Counted from the first letter of the stretch, positions 32,527 through 43,699 are shown. The stretch is DNA of 64,000 nucleotides from Flectonema sp. DT1601 (GCA_964019425.1 OZ025850.1:1-64000), one strand, 5' to 3'. Numbers and translations are program-made. Notes: generated from the sequence alone by a model not told the origin.

Positions 32527-32957
32527 TTTAGTTTCTCTGTACTGTTGTGAGTTACATAGTGTCATACTTTATCTTTACTAACATGAAACCAGTCCTTGAG
32601 TTTATATTAAAAAAAATAGGAAAGAAACGTTGCCTTGTTGCTGTCTCAGAAGCCAAATCTTATTGCAATCGAGTGCAGTAATTATTTGAAGAATTGATCT
32701 GATCCTAAATAAGTAATACTCGTTAACAAAACTACTTCAAACTGTTCTATTAAAGTGAACAATAACTAGTGGGGGAGGGATTAGAGCTGACGGCAGTTTT
32801 TTCTCAAACATGGAGAAAACTGAATCATTTCGGTCCTGTGCGAGAAGGAATTTAACCCCAAACATACATTACAATAAATCATAACACACTTGTCGAATGG
32901 CCGCTCATCTATTGAACGCGCCACTGTTGCTGAAATAGTTAGAGAGAAGCTGATAAA
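32527..32957. other. Spacer between WSC-domain and CID-like genes
   Basis: 431 bases, A/T-rich, expected to hold the 3' UTR of the CID-like gene and the upstream region of the WSC gene. Nothing else is recognised. Confidence 0.6.
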
Positions 32958-34155
32958 TTAAAAGAATTCAACGTCACCACTGTCAGCTGCGGTTGGTGGT
33001 GGGGTAACTGGAGCAGGAGCAGGTGGTACAGCTAGTGGTGCACCAGGTGCCATATTGTATCCATAATTACCATACCCTGCTTCAGGATACATAGCAGCAG
33101 GATTTGAATTATAACCAGGATACCCTGCTGTAGGATAACCAGGTGTGGTTGAGTATCCAGATTGATACATACTTCCATAATCAACACCATAGGCAGCATA
33201 AGCGCTATTTGGATCATACCCAGTTTGTGGTGCTAAAGCTCCAGGATCTATAGATGGCATTGTACCCATACTGTCTCCCATTATGTCTATTTCTTCAGGT
33301 TCATCGAACTCTGCTACAGCAGCTGCTTCTCTTTTTCGTGCTTCCATCTCGAGATGCTGTGTGTGATTTTTACACGTCGACAATTCTACGCAACAATCGT
33401 TAAAATAGAATACACACCTGGGCAAGTTTGGTTGCTGCATCAGACGGAACTTCAGCCCCAGCTGCATCCGGGTCATACTCTTCTTCACTATCTTCAGATT
33501 CCACAGCAACGGTAACTGGAGGCTGGGGAGGCGGCGGTTGCTGAGGTGCAGGCGAGTTATTTGTTAGCTCCGCACCAGTTCTCTTGCGAGACTCTTGGGC
33601 GGCAATCGGCGTAGGCTCTGGTATTGAAGGAAGAGGAGCTACCTGTGGAGGAGGAGTAGGCGGAGGAGGCAAAGAATTCTCTCGAGCAGCTTCTCGCCGA
33701 GGAGGAGATGGTGGTTGAGATGGAGGAAGTGAACCTTCAGCCGCTTTCTTCTCTTTTACAATGTCCAGAAGCTGAGTTGTTGCTTCTTCCCCAAATAACT
33801 TCCGCGAGCACCAAGACTCTACTAGTTTTCTGCAAGCTGTTAAACCCCACTCCCCGTCCCCATCCCAAGGCATATAATTCTTCACTAGATCTACCAACTG
33901 GCCAGAGAATTCTCTCCTAAAAAGCAAAGGAAGCTCCGAAACTAAGTAATCAACCAGATACCAAATCGGCTTCGAGTCGCTTTTATCTAAAGACGTGATT
34001 TTTGTCTCAACACCCTTTCTAATTTCCGTGTGCTTTTCTAAGTTCTGGAGGCATATTTGTTTGAACTCCAAAAATAAAGGCATCCTAGCACTGGTAACGA
34101 CATCCAGAGCACCTGCTACTGCCAACTCTGTGGCTTCATCGTAAGCCAGCGACAT
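32958..34155 (-). CDS. CID-like (RNA polymerase II CTD-interacting) RNA-processing protein, two exons
   Basis: Exon 1 is 34,155-33,418 and exon 2 is 33,356-32,958. The 61-base intron starts GTGTGT and ends CACACAG, and the frame continues in phase 0 to give 378 residues. Residues 1-140 are helical and resemble the CID fold of Pcf11/SCAF/Rtt103-type proteins, with a segment PIWYLVDYLVSE like the usual YLLDSI helix and a later LVESWCSRKLF. A proline-rich region (about 145-225) is followed by an acidic stretch, and the end is rich in Tyr, Gly and Pro (GYPGYN, YGNYGYN), a low-complexity tail common in RNA-processing factors. I infer a nuclear role in transcription termination or 3' end processing. 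The CID call is by pattern only. Confidence 0.65.
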
Positions 34156-34646
34156 CTTTTGTAATGCCGACTAAAATAGAAACAAAAGGATGGTTACCAA
34201 ACCTGTTAAAAACAACAATCACAAATTCAACGACTATTGTATCAAAAGTAGTATTCATGTTGCTCGTTGCTGTTAAATTGTAAACTTTTTTCCTTCTTTT
34301 ACTTCAAAAACATTTTCAACTAACAGAACGGGCGTATCCGCTGTGGGTAACTCACTTTCCTTAAATGGGAGGCAGTTTTGGTAATTTCTTTTCATCAGAC
34401 ACATAAGACGTCTTCATTCCTTCCGAGTACGAAAGACTAAAAGTGTAAAACAAACTGCATCAACGAACACTCACGTGAGTTGTACGACGGTAGCGAGTTA
34501 TTTAATATCGAAGTCGTGACTCATTTCTTTTGAGGAATCCGTTCGGATCGCACGTGTAAAGTGACTATGGCAGAGGTGGATGCAAACAACACGTGCATTC
34601 CTAAGATCCCTCTTGAAGTCTCCGAAATAGATAGCACATGTACTCA
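34156..34646. other. Spacer between CID-like and Pro/Ala/Gly-rich genes
   Basis: 491 bases without a recognised gene. A TTTCTATTTTAG acceptor-like tract lies 15 bases upstream of the CID-like start codon. Confidence 0.55.
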
Positions 34647-35078
34647 CTACATGATGCTACACCAACCTGTTGAAGAGGTTTTCGCAAACGGTTGCAACAC
34701 CTGTTTTTGTTAGTTAATCGACAAGTGTATAATTATCTAATCAAAGGATTTCAACACAAGTAGTACGAAGCCCATTACGCAACTGCTGGTACTAATCTGA
34801 AAAACACATACACGACCACACGCTGCCATTTGCGGTAGTGTCAGTGGACAAGTAACGGGCTGGCCAGGTGCAGGTGCACCACCCGGTGGTCCGGGTGCTC
34901 CAGCAGGAGGGGCCCCAGGTGCAGGAGCAGTCATTACTTGTGGTCCTCCCGGAACACCACCAGGCTGTGCTGCCACTTGAGCTGGTGGAGCCCCAACTTG
35001 CCCGCCCATAGCTGGCTGTGCACCCGGCATCGGTTGCCCTGCGGCAGGTGCTGCCATCTGTTGAGGTGCCATCGCCAT
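34647..35078 (-). CDS. Small Pro/Ala/Gly-rich protein, probably two exons
   Basis: The ATG at 35,078 opens a low-complexity protein rich in Pro, Ala, Gly, Gln and Met for about 75 residues, followed by a less biased end (TCPLTLPQMAACGR). The proposed intron is 34,811-34,701: it begins GTATGT, has a TTAACTAAC branch-like motif and ends AAAAACAG. Joining 35,078-34,812 to 34,700-34,647 gives 106 residues. Read straight through, the frame stops at 34,737 and gives 113 residues with a hydrophobic end, which I think less likely. A second acceptor lies 30 bases further on. Function unknown. Confidence 0.45.
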
Positions 35079-35340
35079 TTTATTGCGAACAACCTCTAAA
35101 CTAAATGAACATTAATTCTCCGAAAATACCAACTTGTCAACTAAAATCTACAGAAATAATTGTAGCTGTGACAGCAACAATACAGAAATAAAAAAGGCAA
35201 AAAAAAAACTAAACGAATAGAAATCTAACACAGCGAGTATTGGAAGCTGCAGCAACTAACAGTTTGTGGCTCTATCTCTAATATAATTAATACTGTAGTG
35301 GCTATTATTATCAAGTTGTTACTTAAAAATATAATCAGCA

Positions 35341-35844
35341 TCACTTTAATTCCTCAACAGTTTCGAGGTCCTCAAGAAGTCTGGCAGCAAGTAGTAATCG
35401 TTCCTTTCGTTGCTGCAGAAGGATGTCCGCCATTCTGATGAGAGACTTGTTGAGTTCTTCTACGAGGTTACCAATCCTGAATCGAGGATTTGGGTTTCCG
35501 GTGGTGTGTGAAAAGTCGAAAGGCAAGTTAGGAATCGGACTGTACGGAAACTGATAATTAAAATCTTTCTGCTTTCCAGGAAACAGGCTCCTGTGAAGCC
35601 CCAGTAAATATATCAATTGTGCTCCCTCTACTTCGACCCAAACTGTTGCGTACTTCAGCATTTCCTTTACTAGGACCTTGCACTCCTCGAGGGTGTATAA
35701 ATTATCGCTCGTCAGCCTGCCCAGTACATCTGCCCTCAGACTCTTGAAACTGAAGTTCGTAATGTTACCATCCGAATCGAACACCCACTGTTTGGGAACA
35801 TTTGGTTTCCCAGCCTTCTTCTTTCGGTATCGAACTTCACTCAT
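35341..35844 (-). CDS. Protein of unknown function, 167 residues
   Basis: Starts with ATG (MSEVRYRKKKAGKPN), basic at the N-terminus, then alternating hydrophobic and charged segments, with a helical C-terminal third (about residues 125-167) that could form a coiled coil. No signal peptide or membrane segment. An acceptor-like TTACAATAG lies 24 bases upstream of the ATG. I do not recognise the family. It has no close overlap with its neighbours and appears to be a single-exon gene. Confidence 0.6.
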   Translation of the reverse strand: MSEVRYRKKKAGKPNVPKQWVFDSDGNITNFSFKSLRADVLGRLTSDNLYTLEECKVLVKEMLKYATVWVEVEGAQLIYLLGLHRSLFPGKQKDFNYQFPYSPIPNLPFDFSHTTGNPNPRFRIGNLVEELNKSLIRMADILLQQRKERLLLAARLLEDLETVEELK

Positions 35845-36192
35845 ATGTTCTGTGTCTTCTATGTATTCCTATTGTAATGAATTAGTGATAAAGATTACGA
35901 TATTTCTTTTCTAATCGAATCCCCCATTCTGGTATTCACATCGTCATCGATACTCTGGAATTGAACTTAAATTTAAATCTTGTGGTGTCTCTCAAACAAA
36001 CAAAAAAAAAAAAAAAAAAAACTGTTTTTTAACGTACAAATAAAATACAAACTACAATACTGACGGACTAGCCGTCGATAAGCACCGATGTGCAAACGGC
36101 GCAAAGTGAGAAAAGATGACAGTACAGCTACCGCATCCCCAAAGAATCAAATCTTCAGATTGTTTAATAAGTTTATTAATATTACTTCATTC
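35845..36192. other. Spacer, 348 bases
   Basis: A/T-rich, with a 20-base A-run near 36,000. It is expected to hold the 3' UTR of the upstream gene; nothing else seen. Confidence 0.55.
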
Positions 36193-37209
36193 CTATCCCA
36201 TCCCAACTTGTAAATCTCTAGCCCATTGCCTTCTAATAGCATCAAGTGACAGTGCGTTAGCATGTACTTCATTGAATACAATTTCCATCGTCGGTCGTTG
36301 GTACGCATTCACAAGATGTTTCATTTCTTTCGCCTGACGACGTTCGAATGTTCGCTGATCGGCAACACGCTGTTTTATGTCTTCGTGGAAAGGCAGAATC
36401 TTTCGAAGAAGTTTTCTCCGAGATGAATTAAATCGTTGAATAACTGAAAGGCGAGAAGCGAGTTCCGAGAGATTGAACGAAAACATTTCCTCGAGAAACA
36501 GCCTTTCCTTGCACTCCAATTCCACGAGTAGGTGTTCATCTCTTCGGTGAGGTATTAAGTGTTTTAAGACAGATATTGGTAATGCATAAGGCATTATATC
36601 ACGAGAGGGAAACTTCCTTTTCTTTTTTCTGCTGGGTGATTGTATCTTATTGTGATTAAAAGCAGACAGCTGGTTTGAATTACTTTTTAAGTTTGTTAAC
36701 GCTGCCTGACGAAAGGAAAGTTGTCCTTCCATTTCGAGTGGATGCGGAACAGGTTCGGTAGGCAATTCTTCTGAGCAGTCAACAAACTCAGCCAAAACAG
36801 TTGTGAAAGGATCTTCAAACTCATTTGGTATTTCATAAACAACAGGAACCATTTCATTGTAATCGGATTCACTCTGAGGTCGGTTTTGTATGAAGTGAAG
36901 AGGAGCATTTGGGTTCACTGAAAATGGTAACACCGACCCCACCCGAGGTGAAATAAAGCTGCGAACAAGAACAGGTTCGACAGGAGTAGGATCAAGTGGC
37001 TGATATGTTTGCGATGGTGTTTGTGGTATCTCTGCAACTACGGGCTGCTCCATTTCCTGCACTCGAATAGCCGTCGGAACGGATTCTTCCACCTGCATTG
37101 CCTCAGCGAGTATTATCAAAGAGGGATCTGGTGGTTGAGGTTCCTCATCTATCTGAACGACGTACTGAACTCCTCCATCAGCTGTTTCAACTGGCAGATA
37201 TCTAGGCAT
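36193..37209 (-). CDS. Protein of unknown function, 338 residues, basic helical C-terminus
   Basis: Starts MPRYLPVETADGGVQYVVQI. The first 150 residues are acidic and proline-rich and probably disordered. From about residue 185 there is a Lys/Arg patch (SRKKKRKFPSRD) that could serve as a nuclear localisation signal, followed by a largely helical, basic C-terminal region (about 200-335). An acceptor tract CTTTTTCTCAG lies 10 bases upstream of the ATG. No known domain recognised; a nuclear protein is a guess from composition. Confidence 0.6.
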   Translation of the reverse strand: MPRYLPVETADGGVQYVVQIDEEPQPPDPSLIILAEAMQVEESVPTAIRVQEMEQPVVAEIPQTPSQTYQPLDPTPVEPVLVRSFISPRVGSVLPFSVNPNAPLHFIQNRPQSESDYNEMVPVVYEIPNEFEDPFTTVLAEFVDCSEELPTEPVPHPLEMEGQLSFRQAALTNLKSNSNQLSAFNHNKIQSPSRKKKRKFPSRDIMPYALPISVLKHLIPHRRDEHLLVELECKERLFLEEMFSFNLSELASRLSVIQRFNSSRRKLLRKILPFHEDIKQRVADQRTFERRQAKEMKHLVNAYQRPTMEIVFNEVHANALSLDAIRRQWARDLQVGMG

Positions 37210-37593
37210 AATATTGCACCTGAGAAAAAGTTGTAAAATATGACCACGTACGAACTCAATTAATCAAATGAATAAATCTGTTTCTTTTACATCTGCCTAC
37301 GTCGCAACTGTTAGTTGCTACTCTTCGAGAGAGAGTTAAATATTTATGTGAATATGCGGCCTCAGCAGAACCGGTTCTAATTTCGAAGTAATAATTTACT
37401 TCGGGGTGAACCACATTCACGATATCAAATTGTTGTTATCTTACTATTATTAATTTTCATTAACTACGTAGATAAATACAATTTTTTTCTGAATAGTTAT
37501 TCGTTACGCTAGTCTGCATGCGTAGTGTGAGAAATAACACAAAAACCTCGTTGCTTAAACCAGAGATGAATCACATTTCCTCTTCCTCTTCAA
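37210..37593. other. Spacer, 384 bases
   Basis: No gene recognised. It contains the upstream acceptor tract of the 36,193-37,209 gene and the 3' UTR of the three-exon gene to its right. Confidence 0.55.
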
Positions 37594-40500
37594 TTACCAT
37601 TCATCGCTGTCAGAGTTTTTTGCTGCCATTGGCTCGTCCTGTTTGTTAGTTTTCCTAATAGCTGAGCTGCTTCGTTGAAAATATATGTGCAATAATTACC
37701 TCAGAGTACATACCTCTGGATCACCCCAATCGTCATCACCCCACTCAATGTCGTCATGTTTAGCAACCGGTTGATGTACAACAGGAGCGTGAGCTTTAGG
37801 GCGATGAGTTAAGCTGCTGCTTCTATTGACACTTGAACTTCGGGTTCCGGCTATGCTAGAGCTCCTGGTACCTCCTAACTTGACGCCTGTTGGTTATAAT
37901 GATGTTATTGAAAAAAATAACAAAAATATTATTAGATGTGAAGTCTGAAGACAATAATTAAATTCGTTCTCAAAATCAACTGAACAACATACTTGGTGTG
38001 CCTCCCAAACTAAGACCTCCTGAAGCTGAGGGTTTATTTACTGCGAATACTTGTTTTTTCACCGGCTGGTTCCCCGAGGGGCTGATCTGAACGACGTGGT
38101 GGGGGTGTGATGGTTTAGTATCGTTTTTCCCGTCTTCTTCGTCTAGAAGCTTCCCGCCGCGAACAACGCTGACGGCAGCACCGATGGCAGAGCAACCAAG
38201 CAATCCTCCAGATACCAGGGCTTCAGATATTCTATAAACTATCCACATGATACAACATATGACGTACCAAATCTGCATTCCTGTTGACAAAGGAGACCCT
38301 TTCGGCTGACCAAGTCGACTAACCGCATCAAAAGTGAGACCCAAGTATGGGAGAAACATCCCAGATCCGTAAATCAAAATGCAACAACCTGCGAAAATTA
38401 CCAGCACTTCCGTTCCTCGATGGTTTGGCATCGGGTCGTCATAAGTAATGTGACGCGTGGGATTGACTTCGAATTGCTGAACAGCTGGCTTTGCAGTTTT
38501 AGGCGGCACAATGGCGACGTTTGGCTTCACTACTTTGCGTACTTCTTCTCCTGTCGTATCATCATGTGTGCTTTCTTCAGCATTTCCGAGGAGGTCTCCC
38601 GATCCGTGACTCTCCTCCATTTCACTTCCCGTTGCTTTTTCCATTACATCCTTTTCGGTTTTGTGTTCGTGCGTTTTTTCGGGTAATTTAGTTTCCACAG
38701 CTACATCCTTACTTTCACCCTTCGTACTCTGTTTGCTTTGTTCATCCTTGGTAACCTCTGTTGTTTCCCCTTTACTGCTCTCGTCAACTTTAGTGACTTC
38801 CTTGCTTGTTTTATCTTTGGTTTCCTCGCTTTTTTCATCCTTGGTAACTTCGTTTGTTTCCTCTTTCGTACTGCTCTCGTCGGCTTTGGTGACTTCTTTG
38901 CTCGTTTCATCTTTGGTTACCTTTGATACCTCGTTTGTTTCAGCCTTCGTCTTCTCGTCGGTTGTTATATCTTTAGTGACTTCATTGCTTGTTTCGACCT
39001 CTTTGCTTGTTTCTTCCGTAGTAAGTTCACTTGTTTTATTATTGATGGTATCGGTTTCACTATTTGAGGTTGTCTTATCCTTAGTGACTTCTGTGTTTGA
39101 TTCGTCTTTGGTAACTTTGCTTGTTTCATCCTTCATCTCATTGTTTATTTCACCCTTAGTGACTTCGTTGTTTGTTTTATCTTGTGTGTTCCCACCGGTT
39201 GAATTGTCTTCCCGCCCCGTATTGGTGCTGATTTCCTTTTCTTCTCGCATCTCTACTTTAGTTTCAATACTATCGGTTTTCCCTTCCTGTGAGCTCTGTT
39301 GCATATTAACATCCTGATGGGACTTGTCGACGACAGTCTCTGTTTCGTTTCCTGCTTGAGTTATTTTGCTTTCTACCTGACCTGACTCGGAGTGGTCAGC
39401 CTTTGTTGCAACTGCCGACATATGAGATTCCTCCGTAGTTGCTGCAGCGGTGTCTTTATCGCTTTCACCGATGATATTTTTTGTCTCAGCAGTTTCGGAG
39501 GCTGCGTCATTATTTGTGGCGACCAATTCTTTGAGCACATCTCCACTTTTTCTTCGAGGTGGTGGCGCGACAACTTGACTGTCTTCACTAGAATCAGAGT
39601 CGGAACGAGTTTCCCCACTCTTCGTTCCTGCATCACTTAGGAGGGCAATTTCCTTATTTGGAGACACTCGCAAGTATTCTAAGCGAACTGCGGTGGGAGA
39701 TATATTGTGTTTTTCTTCATTCTTGTCGGTTTCAGATTCGACCTTTTCGTTCCTCGTTTCTTCATTTTGTTTTTCAACGTCGCGTGTGTTTTCGTCCGGT
39801 TTCAATTTCTGTCCGCCGTTGCTTTCTGATCTATTTGAGTTATCCTCAACGACGGTTGTTGCTTTTTCCGAATTCTGAGGTTTTTCTTTCTGGGCTTCAT
39901 CTTCTCTTAGAATCACTTCCCCCTTCCCTGAAGTCATCATTTTCTCATCATTCTCCATTTGATTCTTTTCTCCTTCAGAGTTAATCTCCTTCGATATTTT
40001 TACTTCTTTGAGGTCTTCAGAAGTGTTAATTGACTTCTCCTTTCTCTCCTCACTAGCATTTCCCGAAGTTTTGGACTCTTCCTCCTGTTTGACGGCCGTT
40101 TCTTCTTGTTTTGTGGCAACAGTTGATTCGCGAATCGTTTCCCCTTCCTGGGAGAGGTTTGTTTTCTCTCCCTGTTTTGACTCGAATTCTGTCGTGCCTC
40201 CTGACATGACTGTTTCTGTTGACTTACCTCCGTTCACAGTTGTTTCTGCTTCTCTAAGTGGTTTCTCGTCCACAGTTGAGTGTTTTTCAGTTCCGTTTGA
40301 TGGATTTGTTGCCGCTGCTTCCTTTTGAGTTGAATTCATGCTGACCGATTCTGCGACTTCATTTGTTTCGTTAGAAGTTTTGTTTGTAACTTCCACATTA
40401 GAGCCTGTCGTGTCTTTCTTCACTTGTGAGTCTGCTGACACTTCCTCGATGTCGTTACGAGACCTGCTGGTTGATACCACTTCAGATGACTCAGAACTTT

Positions 40501-40738
40501 TAGTGCCGCTACTTTCAGAGGTCTTCTTCCTGCCGGCATTCGCATCTTCTAAAAATTGATTCTTTGGGAATGGGGGAGGTACCTCACCCTCTCCGTGTTG
40601 CTCAACAGGTATCACTCGTTGCACTGTTTTCTGCGATGGCAAAGCCTCATTTTCATCGCGGATTACTCTTATTGATTCCCTTTCACTCAGTACCGAAACG
40701 ATGAGCCCCAACAACACTAACAACGTATTGGACGCCAT
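37594..40738 (-). CDS. Large acidic secretory-pathway membrane protein with tryptophan/acidic tail, three exons
   Basis: Exons are 40,738-37,993, 37,886-37,714 and 37,638-37,594. Both introns start GTATGT and end ACAG, and the frame is continuous for 987 residues. A signal peptide (about 1-18) is followed by some 740 residues rich in Glu, Ser, Thr and Lys. Residues 522-675 are imperfect repeats of EVTKDETSK. Hydrophobic segments at about 775-801 and 822-860 anchor it. The tail, completed only by the two small exons, has a Ser/Arg-rich part, then EWGDDDWGDPE and finally DSDSDEW-like residues (KNSDSDEW). Trp in acidic context resembles coat-adaptor (for example delta-COP) binding motifs, so I infer Golgi/ER cycling. 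An acceptor CTAACAG lies 8 bases before the ATG. No homologue recognised. Confidence 0.78.
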
Positions 40739-41277
40739 GTGTTTGCCTGTTAGGGTAAGAGTGTGATTTGTTTATAAAATAATTCAATTCTCTTAATAAA
40801 GTACCACAATAAACCTCTACTTGATATCTAGCGAGTCATTTTCTGTATGATGAATGTTTTGTAACACTTTAGAATATCTCAAATCCGCGAGCGGTGACAC
40901 TTTTGTTCTTTCTTTCACTTTTTTTTTTCTTTCTTTTTTTCTTTCCTTCGCCCTCATTGACACTCAAACGACACGAAGGTAACTTGTGCAACCCAAAGTG
41001 TTGTGCAAGTGATTTGTATTAACGGATCTGAATGACGAAACAGGTTTCCTTCCTAACAAAAGATTATCAACACATGCAGCATGGTAGAGATATTTACCAC
41101 TCGAACATGTCAGAAAGACGAAATAAAACTGCGACACTTGTGACGCAGCCAACGAAACTAATGTCCAAAAATGTGAACAACTCTGAATATCGGCAGCTGT
41201 TACAATACTGCAAGCTGCACAGGTTTCCTTACCAACAAAAGGATTGAAGCTGCTGTTTCAACATATTAAAATCTGAG
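40739..41277. other. Spacer, 539 bases
   Basis: The left side has the acceptor tract of the acidic membrane protein gene. A pyrimidine run lies near 40,915-40,950. A similar sequence, CAGGTTTCCTT followed by CAACAAAAG or CTAACAAAAG, occurs near 41,041 and 41,220. No gene supported. Confidence 0.5.
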
Positions 41278-42042
41278 CTATTCTTCCATTTGTTGGTCTC
41301 CCTGTTCCTGTTGTGTAGACGGCTCCTGAGGTTGCTGCGGAGCACCTTCTTCCGTCGCCTCTTTAGTGGCGATGAACTGTTGTAACTGCGTATCAAGTTG
41401 ATCAGGAGTTAGTCCCTGTTGAGTTGTTTCTGGATGGGCTGCAGGTTCGCGAAGTGGCTTCCAGCGGCTTTGAGGAGCTCCGAATCCACCAGCGCTTCGA
41501 TGTGTGATGTGTTGAGGGTCGGGGTTGGTGGACTTAGCTAAGCTCACAGATATGATATTATTGTCAAGTTTCGCACCATCAAATGTTTCTACGGCGTAGG
41601 CAGCTGCTTCAGGAGTTGGGAATGTTGCCATAGCAGTTCCTTTATGCCGTCCACTCGCATCATAATAAAGACTGACGTGTTCTACACCTTCCAGGATTCC
41701 CTTCAAATCCGAATCTTGCCAACTCCACGGGATATTCTTTACATAAACTTTACAAGTGATGTCGAAATGCTGCCTCTCCTTTGGTGGTTTGTGGAACTGA
41801 CGCGTCCGTCTGTCCCCGGCATCGAATTTATCGTGGACCCATTGGTTATCAACAGAAGGCTCGAAAAACACTCGCCCCCGACCCCGGCTTCCTCCCTTGT
41901 ATGGATTATATCTGTCTTCGTTCCCACTTCCCCTGAAAGACTTTTTTCCACCCTTTCCGCCACCACCTCCACTGAAAGCGTTCCTTCCTCCCTTACTGCC
42001 CTTTGATCCGCTTCCGATTATTTCGTCAAGCGAGCGATCCAT
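41278..42042 (-). CDS. ALYREF/Yra1-type mRNA export adaptor
   Basis: 254 residues. I start it at 42,042 because the N-terminus MDRSLDEIIG is the conserved UAP56-binding motif of ALYREF, and a CTAG acceptor lies two bases upstream; the 14 in-frame codons before it would be leader. Residues 10-57 are Gly/Arg/Lys-rich. One RRM spans about 97-170, with RNP2-like KVYVKNIP and RNP1-like KGTAMATF. A second UAP56-binding motif, LTPDQLDTQLQQFI, lies at 211-224, followed by a Gln/Glu tail. The family loads onto mRNA in the nucleus via UAP56/Sub2 and hands it to the export receptor. Domain order matches the family exactly. Confidence 0.92.
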   Translation of the reverse strand: MDRSLDEIIGSGSKGSKGGRNAFSGGGGGKGGKKSFRGSGNEDRYNPYKGGSRGRGRVFFEPSVDNQWVHDKFDAGDRRTRQFHKPPKERQHFDITCKVYVKNIPWSWQDSDLKGILEGVEHVSLYYDASGRHKGTAMATFPTPEAAAYAVETFDGAKLDNNIISVSLAKSTNPDPQHITHRSAGGFGAPQSRWKPLREPAAHPETTQQGLTPDQLDTQLQQFIATKEATEEGAPQQPQEPSTQQEQGDQQMEE

Positions 42043-42476
42043 TTCTAGTTTCAGTTCTCTTTTAAAATGATTTTGTAAAAACACAATACCCGATACCCAA
42101 CATTAATATAAATATTCTGTTCCATTCATGTTGTCTTTTAAAAGGAAGAAGCAGCATTACTGTTGTTGTTAATAAGAAGTAAAGACTTCTTGAAATCTAA
42201 TAAATATTGTTTAACTTTTGTCATTCTTTTTTTTCTTTTTTCAATCGATTGTTCCCATCCAGTTACTAAGAACACATTATACGAACCCTGTCTACGAGTT
42301 CAATTCAAATACAGACAATAGTCCCAAATAATGCACTTTTCCAGACCGTAACTCATTTACCCAACGGAGGTGACATTATCTCCCTCTGTACCTTATCAGA
42401 AGGAAGAAGCCCTTCAGTAGCTGAGGTACTGAGAGCTACGTTAGTAATGAAGTAACGATCTGATTAATAAAGTCGG
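42043..42476. other. Spacer, 434 bases
   Basis: The ALYREF leader lies on the left side and the 3' UTR of the FAX-like gene on the right. A T-rich tract (plus strand) occurs near 42,225-42,245. Nothing else recognised. Confidence 0.5.
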
Positions 42477-43349
42477 CTATTCGATGTCAGAATCACTTCC
42501 TCCAGCGAGTACGCGTTCAACTCGGGTGATATAAGAATGAGAGCTTTTGAATTCATGTTGAGAAGCAAACTTAACTGGGAGTGGGTTGTCGAGGAATATT
42601 TTTAGAGCGGCGTAAATGACGCAATCGTTGGGACCTATTCGAGATCCGTCCACAAGTAAATTATTCTTCGGAATTATCGAATCGATTGCCTGAAGGTGTT
42701 CACGAACACGAGATTGAAATCCGATTGGGGAGGCTATCCGATCCACACCTCCCTCATTGCAGGCAGCCAACTCCTGTCTTCGACCATTGAAGGAAGCGAA
42801 CCATCTGAGAATTGATATCTTATTCCATCCGTAGATTCCTTTTGTAATGTAGGCGGCGTTATCGTCAATCATCCAATAGTATCTCTTCACATATTGTGTT
42901 GTTCCGCAGAGGATCATTGAAGTAACGGCTTTCTTTGTTACGGTCGCTTTCGTATCTTCTCCCGTCAGGCAAGTTGTAAAAAATGGAATTTGAATGTTGT
43001 CTTTGAATTCGTTGCAAACCAAATGACAGATTTCCGAGAAATCATAAATCTGCATTCCCTGATACTCCACAACAGGAAGTCGATAATGTGCGTTCCAGGT
43101 ACCAGCAACGTGTGCCGTTTGCTTTTCGTATCGAATTCCTAAGGCGTCAAAAAGTGTAACTGTAGCTAATGTCTGTAGGTCCATGTCAAATGTCCATCCT
43201 TTTGGCCTTTCAGCAACAAACAAATAAATCATCCCACGTTCCCAATCCTTGCGGAGAAGCTTCCTCCCACTGTGACGGTGCAACATCGCAAGCAGCTGTG
43301 TGATCACAACGAGGCAGACTAACAGAAAATAAGCATCACTCGGTAACAT
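42477..43349 (-). CDS. FAX/metaxin-like GST-fold membrane-anchored protein
   Basis: 290 residues from the ATG at 43,349. The longer open frame runs back through an acceptor-like TTTCAACAG 24 bases upstream, so the later ATG is preferred. The N-terminus (about 5-23) is a hydrophobic anchor. From about residue 38 follows WERGMIYLFVAERPKG and a thioredoxin-like segment with RLPVVEYQGMQIYDFSEI, the pattern of the GST N-terminal domain in failed-axon-connections (FAX) and metaxin-like proteins. The rest is helical and matches the GST C-terminal part, with a GPNDCVIYAALKIFL segment. The tail is acidic. A GST-like enzyme or a membrane-bound receptor is possible; substrate unknown. Confidence 0.72.
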   Translation of the reverse strand: MLPSDAYFLLVCLVVITQLLAMLHRHSGRKLLRKDWERGMIYLFVAERPKGWTFDMDLQTLATVTLFDALGIRYEKQTAHVAGTWNAHYRLPVVEYQGMQIYDFSEICHLVCNEFKDNIQIPFFTTCLTGEDTKATVTKKAVTSMILCGTTQYVKRYYWMIDDNAAYITKGIYGWNKISILRWFASFNGRRQELAACNEGGVDRIASPIGFQSRVREHLQAIDSIIPKNNLLVDGSRIGPNDCVIYAALKIFLDNPLPVKFASQHEFKSSHSYITRVERVLAGGSDSDIE

Positions 43350-43501
43350 ATTCCAATGTTCAACTCCTCCCTCCTGTTGAAATATAATACGAAGTAAACA
43401 AACAGAGTGTCCTGTCCTCGATTGCAATCACCTGCTGAAGAAGTAGACGTAACATTACAAAGTCCTTCAAGGGAAATAATCAAAAAGAGGTCTAAACTTA
43501 C

Positions 43502-43699
43502 TTATGAACAACTATTTGCAGAAATAACAATTTTAAATGATTCAGAATAACAAAGGAAAGAATGAGATAAAACAAACAAAAGAGAAGTAAAAAGAAAGAT
43601 ACTTCTAAAGACTTCTGAGGGATGTCTTCCACCGCGAAAAACGGCAGCTTTCGGGCCGAACGCAGGCAAGGCTTCCCAAAAGATTAGCCATTGCATCAT
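43502..43699 (-). CDS. Candidate small gene, about 36-65 residues
   Basis: A strong acceptor tract (CTTGCCCAAACACAG) lies 38 bases upstream of a double ATG at 43,699. It opens MMQWLIFWEALPAFGPKAAV, then FRGGRHPSEVF. Read straight, it gives 65 residues with a hydrophobic end. An intron from GTATCT to GCAAATAG would instead end it as ...SEVFRIVHK at about 36 residues. The segment looks more protein-like than the surrounding DNA and could be a small mitochondrial or ER membrane protein. I do not recognise it. Confidence 0.3.
   Translation of the reverse strand: MMQWLIFWEALPAFGPKAAVFRGGRHPSEVFRSIFLFTSLLFVLSHSFLCYSESFKIVISANSCS

Noticed and set aside
38661-40328. Plus-strand Ser/Val/Phe-rich frames opposite the acidic membrane protein
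   Set aside because: Mirror of the Glu/Lys/Thr-rich coding strand; composition is explained by complementarity.
41032-41247. 71-codon plus-strand frame between the acidic protein and ALYREF genes
   Set aside because: Opposite to all other genes and within expected UTR sequence; no motif.
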